A stretch of DNA of 64,000 nucleotides from Diphasiastrum complanatum (taxonomy: Eukaryota; Streptophyta; Lycopodiopsida; Lycopodiales; Lycopodiaceae), in NCBI GenBank assembly GCA_029204225.1, contig CM055104.1, forward strand, positions 38,122,527-38,186,526. Direction: 5' to 3'. Of this stretch, positions 48,741-60,045 are shown one piece after another. How positions within the stretch are numbered: position 1 is the first letter of the stretch; the number at the start of each line of letters is the position of its first letter. The position numbers were made by a program, and so were the translations under genes. The notes beneath the pieces were generated by a model. The model did not search any database, had not been told where the DNA came from, and saw nothing but the letters and a program-made list of their open reading frames with translations.

Positions 48741-49110
48741 TGTTAGATTTTAATGCTCAGCCTTAACAATCATTCAAATAATGAACATTCTGAAAACAGT
48801 CGAAGGCCGACAACATATTTCGAACCTTTGTATTTCTCCAAACTTCATTTTTCCTTAAAACATTTTTTAAAGGAAACTTTGTCTTTTTTAGATTCTTCGC
48901 ACCTTAGGGATTTTTTTGCCTTGATCGTTTTAAGGTACCTTCGTCTTTTTTGCCTTCTTCACATTTTTTGCACCTTCGAAAAAAATGCGACACTGTGACC
49001 AAAATCCATTTTGAAGGCACCTTCGAGTTTTTTTCATTTAACATGTAGGAAATTACACATACAAATAGCTTAACATGTGAATGATGTACATAGCTTACAT
49101 GAAAATCGCA
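48741..49110 (+). repeat. 3' LTR start of copia B
   Basis: TGTTAGATTTTAATGCTCAG follows the purine tract. The LTR carries CTTCG and ATGCGACACTGTGACC words shared, inverted, with 40.8 kb. The right edge is approximate. Confidence 0.5.
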
Positions 49111-49128
49111 CCCCCTTGCAAATTCTTG

Positions 49129-49130
<2 letters not shown>

Positions 49131-49196
<66 letters not shown>
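49131..49196. repeat. (GT)n microsatellite
   Basis: About 33 unbroken GT units. Confidence 0.95.
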
Positions 49197-49200
<4 letters not shown>

Positions 49201-49479
49201 TCCTTGTTGTTTGCCAAGGCCTCTGTAAGAGCATCACGTAGCTAATCAAGCATCATGTCCTTGGGTAGAAGGGTGAGGTCAGGTGGGTATGGTTGTCTTT
49301 TATGCCCTCTCCTGAAACTGGCTCAAGTGGTTTGTCTACAAGCCTTGGCCATATCTCAAAATCCACTTTTGCATTTCCTCGCAATTAAGAATGCAAAACT
49401 TATTCACCTTCTCCTAAAGGACTCATTCATTCTCATGATCACTCATTTTCCCTGAGGAACCTCCCCAACGACATGCTCA

Positions 49480-51507
49480 TCATCCTTATTATCCCAAAGA
49501 TGAGGATTAGAAGGACCTCTATGAGCAAGGAACTCCGTGATATAAACCATGAACTCTTTCACTAGCCATCATTCTACCATGCTACCCTCATGCCTCGCTC
49601 TTTGTCTTACGAAGCCTTTCAATGTTTTCATGAATCGTTCCAAGAAAAACATCCAACAACCAATGAAAGTGCTTGTATTGATAATATGAATCAATATTAA
49701 ATGTGAGAACATTGTAGCCACAATACCACTAGTCTAGGATGGACTAAGAATAGACAATTGATGAAAGTAAATGATGTACCTACAATGGCCACCTCATCTA
49801 CCAAATATACGATGAGATGCATTTGAATGGTGAAAATGGATGTGGGAAAGTGCTTCTCGATCAAACACATTGCCTCGATGGAGCTTTGTCTTGTTGCCTC
49901 AATGGATGCTAGCGGTATTTCCTTGGATGAAATGTATCTTCATAAGAAAAGTAAACAACAATAATATACGCATTAGTTAGATCATCATCTTAAATCATCT
50001 CAAGAAAAAATAATATGATTTGCATTGATCGTACCTCACAAAACCACTGATTTTTATAGAATGCACTCAACTCCTCTGTCAAAAACCATCTCAACACCAA
50101 GAAAAGCACAAACTGTATGCGCAAAAAATAATCTGGTCATTGAGATACATATATGTGCAATGAGATCATGAAACAAGACATGCTATATAATTTAATGCTC
50201 ATTGTTGTGGAGGCAATGCCAACCTATAAAAATTTATGCCAATCATGAGACTTAAGTCCACTTAGCTTGTTGTCCCTTGTGAAGGCACCCTTTAGCATCA
50301 CATGTGTCCTGTTGGAGTTTGAAATGAGGCTATTGCCTTCTTTACAATCGTCTCTTCTCTCCTTGAGAAGATCCATGGAGCCTTTGGGAGGACAATTAAA
50401 TTGCCTACCATTTGTGGCCATAAATTGCCGTCTTTTTCACTTCTTTTAAGTCATCTCGTGCGACTTTTTTTTATCTTTGGCATTGATCAAGTGCCTCCAA
50501 ATTGTGCTCCCTACATTCTTGAATATGTGCATTGGTCCAAAAGATGGTTTATCAACCCCAATATGGAAGTTCATGAAATATTGACAACCTCTTCATGCCG
50601 GGAGGGAGTCGCCCTAGATCTTGATTGGATATCCAAATTTGAAGCCAATCACTTGCCTACAATATTAAAAAATTAGCACACACATTTTATTGACATTATC
50701 GTTAGAACAGATCTAGAGAGAGCAACTGCTAAAAAAATAAATGACATTAATTAGCCCAATGATGTATTGTACCTTTATGGCATGGGGACGTTGACCAACA
50801 AGCCCATCATGCAAAGGGTCTTCGGGTGGAAGGTGTGGCCCTCATAGACCATCTTTTGTAGATGTTGTGAGTGACATGCTTACAAATACTCGCCACAAAT
50901 GGGACATGCATTGTAGCCACTCATTGGGATCCCTGCATTGAAACAAAATAGCCGACTTAATTGTGAGTGTAATGCTAGAATCGAAATTTTTTTTGTGAAT
51001 ACACATTAGAATTAATACCTTGCATATGAACCAATAGCAACAATATCTCACCGGAACATTCCCCATATCCAAGAAAATCGTGCATCATCCACATCAAGAT
51101 CCCATTTACTACAAAATTTCTTTGTCTACGTGGTCTTGAATATCGGACACTTGAACTCCTTGCCATAGAATCTTTAGCTCATCTATCAAGGGAGCCATAT
51201 ACATGTCCATATTTTTGGCCTTGTATTTTTTTGGGATAAGAAGGGCAAGCATTAGGTGCCTCTTTTTGATACTTAGCCAAGGGGGAATGTTGTGATTTAC
51301 AAGGACAATCGGCCAAGTGAACCATGATGTGGAGTGCAATCCGAATGGATTCACACCATCCATCGCCAACGCCAAATGCAAATGGTGAGACTCATCCCTA
51401 AACTCATGCCAAGTAGCATTCACATGCTTCCATGTTGGACAATTGGCAGAGATCCTCATAGTATCGTCCGATGAATGATTGCTCGAATGCCATGTCATAA
51501 ACTCCAC
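49480..51507 (-). pseudogene. CACTA (En/Spm) TNP2-type transposase remnant
   Basis: The minus-strand order follows TNP2. LHLALAMDGVNPFGLHSTSW and WPIVLVNHNIPPWLSIKKRH occur in 51507-51109. NFVVNGILMWMMHDFLGYG follows near 51100, KLSGLKSHDWHKFL near 50230, AMCLIEKHFPTSIFTIQMHL with IVYLVDEVAIV near 49800, and WMFFLERFMKTLKGFVRQ near 49640. Introns or shifts separate the blocks. TNP2 cuts CACTA elements at their CACTA ends. Neither the ends nor the zinc-finger start were found, so this is an old fragment. Confidence 0.8.
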
Positions 51508-51539
51508 TATGGACTGTAGTGGCTTTATTTCCTATCCTA

Positions 51540-52452
51540 TCCTCAACCCCAGATCCAAGCACTCAAGCATCAAGGAGATGAAGTTAGTCGTCATGCGAAG
51601 GTTCGATCCCCTGGGAGCGATAACATAAATCAAATCCAGCATGCATAGATGATCCATAATTAACACTAAGATCCAGTAACACTACACATTAACCATACAT
51701 CCATTAACGCTATCAATTAACAATACAACCATTAACCCTAAATTCACAATGATGATAGCTTACCCTTCTCTCTCTCTCTCTCTCTCCCTTTCTCTCTCAC
51801 AAAAAGCATAAGAAATAGCAATTCCAATAAGCTTCATATCCAACAATTAGCAAATACAAAGAAAACATGAGAGATGGAGAAAAAGAGATAAAGAGCAAGG
51901 ACATTCACAAATCCATTCCATAAGAGAGCCAATCTGCTTGTATTGAAATAAAGATGAAAACATGTACAATAATTCAAAATTGCTAATTTTATAGGAAATT
52001 GAGGAGATGTATAAGGGAAGCTCCTTACATCCTGCTTACAAATCACAAACACAATGGATAACACACTATGGAGAAACCACCCAATCAAGTAGAAGCATCC
52101 AATCAAACTCTAGAAGCTTCACCCCCAAGCCAAGGAACAAGAAGCATGAATATACAGTGAGAGCCTGTCAATGAATCTACAACCATAATGAGGAGTAGGA
52201 CGAGTTTGGACCCAATATATAGAGCCAAAAGCATCCTGAACACATATCCATGCATAGCCCTAAGTCCCCTATACATAGATTCACCTAGAATAGAGTCCTA
52301 AGCATGGATCAACTATTCCCTCACAAGGATATTAGTTACCTTTGGGTCACGTTCAATATGATGTGGCATAACTAATAGCTTGTTTCACTGGAGTACCGTG
52401 TATCCAAGACTAGGAGTATATTGTATCCTATGTACTGGTCATGGACATAACA
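51540..52452 (-). repeat. Probable 3' LTR of Ty3 element 2
   Basis: On the minus strand AAGGAGGGAAGAA is followed by TGTTATGTCCATGACC, starting at 52452. The lower border is approximate. Confidence 0.5.
51768..51798. repeat. (CT)n microsatellite, imperfect
   Basis: A CT run broken once by CCTTT. Confidence 0.9.
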
Positions 52453-52480
52453 TTCTTCCCTCCTTAAACTACTTCTCTCC

Positions 52481-52650
52481 TTAGAAGCTAAACTTCGGGA
52501 AATTCCTCTTTATGCTATCAACTCTCTCCCATGAATCATCATTCTCAGTACGACCTTTCCACCGAATTAAGCACTCAGAGATAGAACGATTTCTCAATTG
52601 TTTATCTCTGGTTTTAAGCACTTTCTCAAGTCCAAAGGTACACTAAGCGA
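52481..52650 (-). pseudogene. Chromodomain of Ty3 element 2
   Basis: The minus-strand frame to a TAA at 52481 reads ISECLIRWKGRTENDDSWER then VDSIKRNFPKF, a well-kept chromodomain with both aromatic positions. It is separated from integrase by stops. Confidence 0.75.
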
Positions 52651-52758
52651 TAAATCTTTCAAATGGGATAAATCCTCATCCGATTCAACCATATTACCAT
52701 CATGTAAACTTAGTTTCAAATGACTTACATGAAACACTAGGTGCGCAGTCGATTTTTC

Positions 52759-53794
52759 TTAAATATCGAGTTCATATGCCAAAGAACCAATTCTACGTAC
52801 AATCCTGAAAGGTCCACAATAACGGGTAGACAACTTGTAATGCTTTCTTGTATGTAATGTCTTAGAATTTTTTGGAATCCTAAGAGATATCCAGTCATCA
52901 ACTTTAAAATCTCTTAAGATCGGTATAGTGTTTAGCTCTATCTTGAGCACTACGGATACTATCCTTAGCCACTTGCAACATCTCTTGCATATCATGCAAA
53001 AAATCAACAACCTTTTGGATCTTAACAGACTTCGTCTCAACATCTACTGGAGATCTAGGTTGAAAACCGTACATAAGCCTAAAGGACTGAACATGTAGCA
53101 GAATGTTTTCTACTATTATATGCAAACTCAATCAGTGGGAGATAATCTTCCCAATGAGATTGTCTGCGAGAAACATACTTTCTCAAAATATCTTCCATAG
53201 TTTAATAAGTCCTTTCTGTTTGGCCATCTGATTCAGGATGATCAGAAGAGACTAAACTCAAAGAAGTTTCAAGTTTATGGAATACTGCTGACCAAAAGTA
53301 ACATGTGAACTTAGGATCTCTATCACTAACAATGTCACTTGGCAATCCATACAACCGAAATAATCTTTCAACAAAGATTTGGGCTAATTCAGAAGCCTTT
53401 ATAGTTGACTTGATTGGTATGAATGCAACTAACTTAGTTAACCAATCCACTACAACCCAAATAGAGTCATTTTGCCGTTGGGTCTTTGGAAGTCCAACTA
53501 CAAAATACATAGATATGTTTTTCCATTTCTTATTAGGGATATCTAACGGATGCAATAAACCACCAGCCTTATGGCGCTCAGCCTTTGCTAGTTGACAGAG
53601 TTTGCATTAAACACCATATGACTCAACATACGGCTTGAGCTTTGGCCAATAAAATTCTCTTTTAACGAAGTCCAGAGTCCTGTGTATACCAGGATGTCCT
53701 GCACAGGGTATGTCATGACATTCAAACAAAATCTTACGTTTGAGCTCATCATCACCAGGTACACAAACTTTTTGATTCCGAAATAGTAATCCAT
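52759..53794 (-). pseudogene. Integrase of Ty3 element 2
   Basis: The core frame 53555-53202 reads NKKWKNISMYFVVGLPKTQ, where the first catalytic Asp is Tyr (SMDF became SMYF), then SDIVSDRDPKFTCYFW and HPESDGQTERTY. Downstream DSIRSAQDRAKHYTDLKRF and YCGPFRIVRRIGSLAYELDI complete the C-terminal part. Confidence 0.8.
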
Positions 53795-53858
53795 CTCGAA
53801 TGATAAACTGTTTTACAATCTTCTTATCTTTTTTAGTTAGTTGAGTCCCCTGTGTTTT

Positions 53859-55120
53859 TTACTCAACACTGTCCACATTTCTTCCGGTCTGAACAATATT
53901 CCAAATACGACCAAAATGGGAGTCTGATTCATATTTTCCTCTCAACGAAAGATATAGATTTGTAGAAATCTGGGTGAATGACAACTCGTTCAGTTCACCT
54001 ATCCGACTAAGAGCATCTGCAACTTGATTAGAGCTGTCTCTTACGTAACGAATTTCATGATCGAATTCTTGCATCAATTCAGGCCATCGAGCTTTTCTCC
54101 CCCAAAGATCATGTTGGTTACAAAAATACTTAAGAGGCTAGCGATCCATATACACTACAAACCATACAAGTAGTGTCTCTAGGTTTTAAGTGCATGAATT
54201 ATAGCAACCAATTCCTTTTGCTACGTAGTATAACGCAACTGAGGACCAGTGAGTTTTTTGCTCTCAAATGCTAGTGGCCTATCCATTTGTAATAGAACCG
54301 CTCCAACTGCAACATCACTTGCATCCGTTCTCACAATGTAAGGTAAATCTGGATTTGCAATTTGTAACACGGGAGCTGAAACAATCATTGTTTTGAGTTT
54401 CTCAAAACATTGATTCAATTACTCATTCCAAACAGACCAGGTTGATTTCTCTTTTTCTTTTTATTAACAAAACCTTTTGTCAGATTATTAAGCGGTGCTG
54501 CTAACTTAGCATAATCCTCAATAAATCTCTTGAAGAAAAGTGTAAAACCTAAAAATGACTTTACTTGCCTCACAGTTCCCGGAATTGGCCACTCAATCAC
54601 AATCTTGATTTTATCCTCGTCAATCTTGACCCCATTTATTGTGATTTTATGAAAGAATAAATCAAACCTTGCCTAAAGAATTCACACTTGGACTCTTTAG
54701 CGTAGAGTAACTCCTGACGGAGTTTCATCAAGACGATTTTTAAGTGTTCTACATGTTCCACCAAGGATTTACTGTAAAAGAGAATATCGTCTAAGAATAC
54801 CACCACAAACTTTCCCAAATATGGACGAAATAAATCGTTCATCATTTGTTGGAACGTTGCTAGCGCATTCATAAATCCAAATGGCAACACTAATAATTCA
54901 TAATGACCAAATCTAGAACGAAATCTTGTCTTTTGGACATCTTCTGACTTGTTCTTATTTGATGGTACCCTTTCCTGAGATCTATCTTGGTGAAATACCG
55001 AGCTCCACCCAAGCGATCTACAAGGTCATCCATCTTGGGTAATAGATATTTATTTTTGATAGTCACTTTGTCAAGACCCTTGTAATCCACACACATCCAG
55101 AAACCTCCATCTTTCTTCAC
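53859..55120 (-). pseudogene. RT and RNase H of Ty3 element 2
   Basis: Frames 55120-54890 ([32 protein letters not shown]) and 54890-54636 ([20 protein letters not shown]) give RT with its FLDD box. 54600-54415 gives IEWPIPGTVRQVKSFLGF and 54418-54221 gives YIVRTDASDVAVGAVLLQ. 54077-53859 contains SSNQVADALSRIGEL, the RNase H end. Frame breaks separate each block. Confidence 0.85.
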
Positions 55121-55589
55121 TTTAAGAAGAACAAGAGCGCCCCATGGTGATTTACTAGGTTGTATATGACATCAATTTGACTTGATTCAACAGAACCTCC
55201 ATTTGCTGATCTCTCATCTGATTATGATTATTCATATCATTGAGTGCCGTACTCAATTGTTGACAAATCACCATATAATATGGCGCACCTGGATTTGCAG
55301 CTTGATTTGAAATTTTTTTGGCCATCTTGATTTATCTATTTTGGAAATTACTAGATTTAGTTAATATCAGATTAACTCATAGTGAAGTACTGTTGACCAA
55401 AAAACTGACTAAAATTGACTCCAACATGGTCAAATCACTATTTTTAGTCAATTTCATAGATATTCCAAGAAACTAAAAAAACCTAAAAATTTTGAGTTTT
55501 TGCACTTTTAATTTTTTAAAGAAAATTTACGTTTTCCTAAAAATTCGTAAAAACCATTGTCAGTTATTAAGCAATTGAAATTGCTATAT

Positions 55590-56540
55590 CACTTTCTGGC
55601 TGATCAGGGTATTCTTTGATCCCAATTCTGAGATGTGCTTGTCTATTGCCTTCTTCTCATTGAGCATGATCTGGATCACTTGCGCAAGGTTAGTAACTAA
55701 ACCCATAGCATCACTAGAATCCACAGTTGGTGTGGTAGCAGCAGTAGGAGGAGGTAATCTTGATCCAGAAACTTGACTTGGTTTGCCTTGAGGTTTCGAT
55801 TGTATATCTTCTTCCTCGAATACATCCTCTTCTTCATAACCATCGGTTTGGTAGCATCAAACTGCTTTGGTGACTAAACCGCATGAATGACCCTGATGGT
55901 ATCTGGTGCTACTCCTACTTGATCTTGCTGATTTATTTAAAATGATGAATAAAAAATCGTAGAGCTATTATGGAACTGTGCGAATCCTATTCCAGGGGAC
56001 TGGGGATCAAAGGGCCTTGGGCTTTTAGGCATCACAAAAATTTCATCTGGCCCTAAGGGATTGGAATCATTAAAGATGTCCATGAATGACTGCGTGTTTG
56101 GTAAAGTTGGTTGTGTTTGTGGAGGTTAGGCGGCTTGGGAAGCTATGATTGGAATGGTATCTCCAATGGTTATAGACTGACCCACCCTGCAAAGAAGCTG
56201 AGGCTAGGGAAGCATCAGTGGATGGGGGGATAGGCAATTCAGTGCGAGTTGCAATAGGGGGTGGAAGCGCAACTGAAGATGTTTGCCTAGTATGGCGACG
56301 TGATGTGGGAGGCAAGTAAGGAATGACGACTTTGCTATGCACATGACAACGACTATGAGAATTGGAAGCTTGTTGGAAGGACTCGACTGGTGTGTCTTCA
56401 TATACAGACAATTCGGCGTTAGCATGAATCTCATGAATTTTGTTGTCTAAGTACGAAAAAACAAGGGAGGAGAGAAGTGGCCCAACAACAAACTATTGTT
56501 TGGTATTGCTCTTGATAGCTCTCTTCAATTCTCTGAATAC
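55590..56540 (-). pseudogene. Pro/Ser-rich reading region of unknown origin
   Basis: Several overlapping minus-strand frames look coding. One has HANAELSVYEDTPVESFQQA and PLPPPIATRTELPIPPS-like text (56470-56070). The next phase reads SFMDIFNDSNPLGPDEIF and SPRPFDPQSPGIGF (56075-55950). Then DGYEEEDVFEEEDIQSKPQG and MLNEKKAIDKHISELGSKN follow (55850-55590). It lies directly upstream of the Gag start of Ty3 element 2 and may be an extra leader reading frame, or a separate element. Confidence 0.45.
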
Positions 56541-56702
56541 CGTTTTGAACCAATCATAAGAATCTAATATAAAAAAAATAGTAATTATTTTTCCACAGAG
56601 AACACGATGAAAATTTGAATAAATCAAACTAATATCAGTGTCTTCAATCGGGACTGTATCTGATCTATGTACTAATTAAACAATATTAGCTCTGATTCAA
56701 TA

Positions 56703-56954
56703 TGTGTGCGAAAATTATATGCGGAAGTAAGAGACAACTTAAGACAATTTTAGACAATAAGAAACTATTGATCAAAAATAAATTTTTATAACTCTGAATC
56801 TGAATCATCAATATACATCTCTTGTTGTCTTATCTGGCTATTGTGTCTTTGATTGAATGAGTTACAACGAGTAGTGCACATGTATATATATTGCTAAAGG
56901 ACTGGTCTTTTGGCCTTTTATTTATAGGTCTTTTGGCCTTTTAATGCTGTAACA
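56703..56954 (-). repeat. Candidate short LTR with primer-binding site
   Basis: On the minus strand the block starts TGTTACAGC (56954), contains TATATATA, and ends CGCACACA (56703). It is followed by TTGAATCAGAGC, 10 of 12 identical to the initiator-Met primer site. No matching partner LTR was found, so it is tentative. Confidence 0.4.
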
Positions 56955-56999
56955 ATAGATATCTAACCGTTTACGACAATTGATGTTCAAATAGATGCT

Positions 57000-57420
57000 T
57001 TGTTTTCAGGGTCGAAAAAATTCAGTTCGCGAATTATTCGCAACATTCCATCTCTTCATCTCAATTTCGTGTTTCACAAATTGTTTGCGACACTTGTCTC
57101 TTCGCGACATTTTCGTCTTTTGTGAATTGTACGTGACAGATGACTTCAGTTTCTTCTTCTCGACTAAGTACCAAATCACATGATATTTGATAGCTATGTG
57201 CTTCGTTTTTTGAGTGAAATACATGATCTTTCGTAAGATAGATTGCTGAAGTGTTATTCATTAACAAGACATAAGTTTCAGAAATAGATTTATCAAATCC
57301 TTCCAACATCTGTTTGATCCAGATCAGCTCATTTGTCATCTTGGCTGTTGCTACATATTCTGCTTCGCAGGAAGATTGAGCTGCTGCTGTTTGCTTCTTG
57401 CTTATCCAGAGTATGGTTGT
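57000..57420 (-). pseudogene. RNase H of copia C
   Basis: KQTAAAQSSCEAEYVATAKM then TNELIWIKQMLEGFDKSISE and NNTSAIYLTKDHVFHSKNEA show the copia RNase H. It follows the GAG-pre-integrase region after only about 60 bp. Confidence 0.75.
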
Positions 57421-57481
57421 GCTAGATGCTAGAGTTCAACCTCTAAGATACTTTTGCTATCATCCTTCATGAATGCCCAAC

Positions 57482-57986
57482 TTACATCACTGTAAGATTC
57501 GATATGTCTTGACAGACATGTAACTCAACTTTATTATCATGATAGTTTAGATCAAGAACAATAGAATGTTTAGACATTTGTTGTACAACAACATGATTTA
57601 AGTGACCAAGTCTATAATGCCAAAGTAAACTTTTATTTGCTTGAATAGAAGTACTGAGTGCCTGACTAGAGGCAGAAAAGCAATGACTTAATCTATACAA
57701 GTATCCATGCCTCTTTCCGAGTGCTAGTCCTATCAACTACTTTGCACTGATCACATTCGAATTCTACTTTATGTCCTAGATCTGTGATTCTGCTTACAAA
57801 GAGCAGATTTGTAGATATATTGGGTACATATAGGACTTTGGAAAGTAGCCTAGATTGATCATTTGCAAAGCTTAATCTTACAGTAACTTCACCTTTAATA
57901 GATTGTGTGCTATTATCGCCAAGGTGAACGTATTTGTTGGTACTGTAGGGTGTATAGGACTCAAAACAACCAATGAGACTGGTCAT
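57482..57986 (-). pseudogene. Protease and GAG-pre-integrase of copia C
   Basis: Frame 57986-57693 reads LLSKVLYVPNISTNLLFVSR and ITDLGHKVEFECDQCKV, the C-terminal half of a copia protease. The catalytic DSGAT box lies just upstream near 58000 (DSWFLDSGVT-like text). Frame 57736-57482 then gives LLWHYRLGHLNHVVVQQMSK. Confidence 0.75.
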
Positions 57987-58238
57987 ATGTTGAGTGACAC
58001 CAGAATCTAGGAACCAAGAACTGTCATTGGATGCTCCTTAATGGCTGGTCATGAAAGCATCATGATCCGCTTTTTGAATGGGCTGTGGAGCTTCTATAGC
58101 TGCATTGGCTACTTGATTTGATTGTCCCTTGTTGTTGTTCTTTGCTTGTAATATCTGGCAATCTTGAATCTCGTGGTTGTTTCTCTTGCAGTATCTACAG
58201 AACAGTTTCTTCTTAGTCTGCAGATTTTACTATTCTTT

Positions 58239-58927
58239 CTACTGTATTGGTTTCTGGACTTGCTTTGGTTGCTTCGGGCCTTTCTTCTTCTTCTTCTGCT
58301 TAGTCATGCCTTTGTTGGTGTATAAAGCGTGAGAATCAGCTGAGGAACTAGAGGCTTCGTTCCTCCGCGTGTCTTCCTGCAACAACATTGCAATGACTCT
58401 TGAGAGAGTCAGCTCTAGATGTGTCGTGATGATCATCACCCAGCTGTCATATGAGCTTGGCAAGCTTGTAAGCAATTGTATTAATGCGTCTTGATCATCT
58501 ATGACAGATCCGACAGCGGCCATTTGCTTCAGCAGGTTCTTGAATTGGTTGATGCGATTCTACATGGAATCACCATTCGCCATCTTGAGGGAGTAAATTT
58601 TTTTCTTGAGATGTAGCTTGGAAGCTATATCTCGCACTTCGTATAATGTGCTCAAGATGTCCCAGTCTTCTTTGGATGTTTGGGCTTCGGACACATGGCC
58701 GATCTGAGTATCTGAAATGTTGAGGATGATCAGCGCAAATGCTTTGCCATCCTTCAACTTCCATCTGAGAATCGCTGTGTCGTTAGCTATGAGTTTCCCC
58801 TCTGCACTTATAACAACGTCATACAACTCCTTAGCCATTAGCACTATTCTCATCTTAAATTTTCACAGATGGTAATTGCTCCATCAAGCTTGTCCATGAT
58901 AGGACTGGCTTTTCCTTGGGAGTCCAT
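58239..58927 (-). pseudogene. Gag of copia C
   Basis: After the start an early shift (LDGAITICENLR) breaks the frame. It resumes as MRIVLMAKELYDVVISAEGK and TLYEVRDIASKLHLKKKIYS (58853-58560), then ALIQLLTSLPSSYDSWVMII and a Lys-rich tail (58523-58239). The CCHC region lies near 58210-58150, with Cys codons still visible. Confidence 0.8.
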
Positions 58928-59082
58928 GTGGAAGATTAGTCTAGGTGACAAGAATAACTATCAATGATTTAAGTATGAAAATCTGATGTTAAATTACAGA
59001 ACAAGAAGATAATTACTCTATCAGCTAGTAGAGTCTTGTTTCTGTGGAAGCTTATCAGGCTGCAGAAATAGCTCTGGTACCA

Positions 59083-59760
59083 TGTTGGAAAGAGGGGGTG
59101 ATAACTAAAAAAGCTATCTCCCTCTTTCCTCAAACATGACTACGCCTATCAGTTTTGAACAAAAATTAGTGATAGAAATTACGTTCGATCTGATTACGTT
59201 GCCAAACATTAAGCATCAAAACATCAGACAAATAATTTGTTGCAAAGAGCTAGACAAATTATTAGTCGCGAATTAGTTGCGAAGAGCTAGACTAATAATC
59301 AGTCGCGAATAGCAGACAACCAGACTAAGAAATTGGAAAGCTAGAGAAAACGTAGAAAAGCATTGCAATATTGACACAAATCTGAATGTAGAACAAACAG
59401 AGCTGTAATCAGATTAAGTATAACAAAATATATAGGTTAATAATGCAAGTGAGCACAAAACAATAGCGGATGTAACCACGTGCTTCACCAAGCTAATTTA
59501 ATCAGTAAAGATGATGAACCTATTACTGACAATCCATCTAAAAAAAAGAATCAATGCGCAAAGCCATCTATAATATCTGTCTCTGATTACAAGTGATGTT
59601 TCGTTCTATCTTCTGTTATCTGTTCTGGTATTTGAATACGCAGATGGTATTCAATATATACATAATTTTTATAGGTGTGCAGATGAAAAAGGTACAAAGG
59701 CGGTTGTGTTGTCTGTAGGAGATCATGGGTGGTTGTTGTTGTTGTCAAATCTGATTGCAC
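59083..59760 (-). repeat. 5' LTR end of copia C
   Basis: The LTR end CCAACA (minus strand) abuts the primer-binding site TGGTACCAGAGC. The interior includes GTCGCGAATTAGTTGCGAA repeats at about 59262-59310. The upper edge is not defined. Confidence 0.5.
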
Positions 59761-60045
59761 AGTGCATGGAATGAGCGTGAGGAGGCCGCGACATAGGGCT
59801 TCGCTAAAATGAATGTTGATGAAAATGCGAAAAACGTGACACTGACAAATGCCAGAGTACCTTCGTTTTTCTATAAGGGCACTTTTGACATTTGTAGGGC
59901 AGTGTCGGCTTTTTCGCCTGTCATAAATTACGTGGGAAAAAAACGATAGTGTCGTGTTTTTTGCCTGTGGAAATTCTCGAGGAAAAATGCAGACTATAGC
60001 GACAATCAGTTCAAATATGCAGACTGTGCAACAGCATGAGTAAAA

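Larger units (their letters stand above)
52453..55325 (-). mobile_element. Ty3-type chromovirus 2 with gag-to-RT deletion
   Basis: Starting at 55325 a Gag N-terminus reads MAKKISNQAANPGAPYYM and runs about 56 codons to a stop. Within a few bases the sequence is already [11 protein letters not shown], the RT entry. Most of gag and all of the protease are therefore missing. RT, RNase H, integrase and a chromodomain follow. Confidence 0.85.
57000..58927 (-). mobile_element. Ty1-copia retrotransposon C with internal deletion
   Basis: Gag starts at 58927 (MDSQGKASPIMDKLDG), followed by protease, GAG-pre-integrase and then RNase H. The integrase core and reverse transcriptase are missing between about 57480 and 57420. 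A primer-binding site TGGTACCAGAGC (59082-59071) abuts an LTR end at 59083. Confidence 0.85.
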
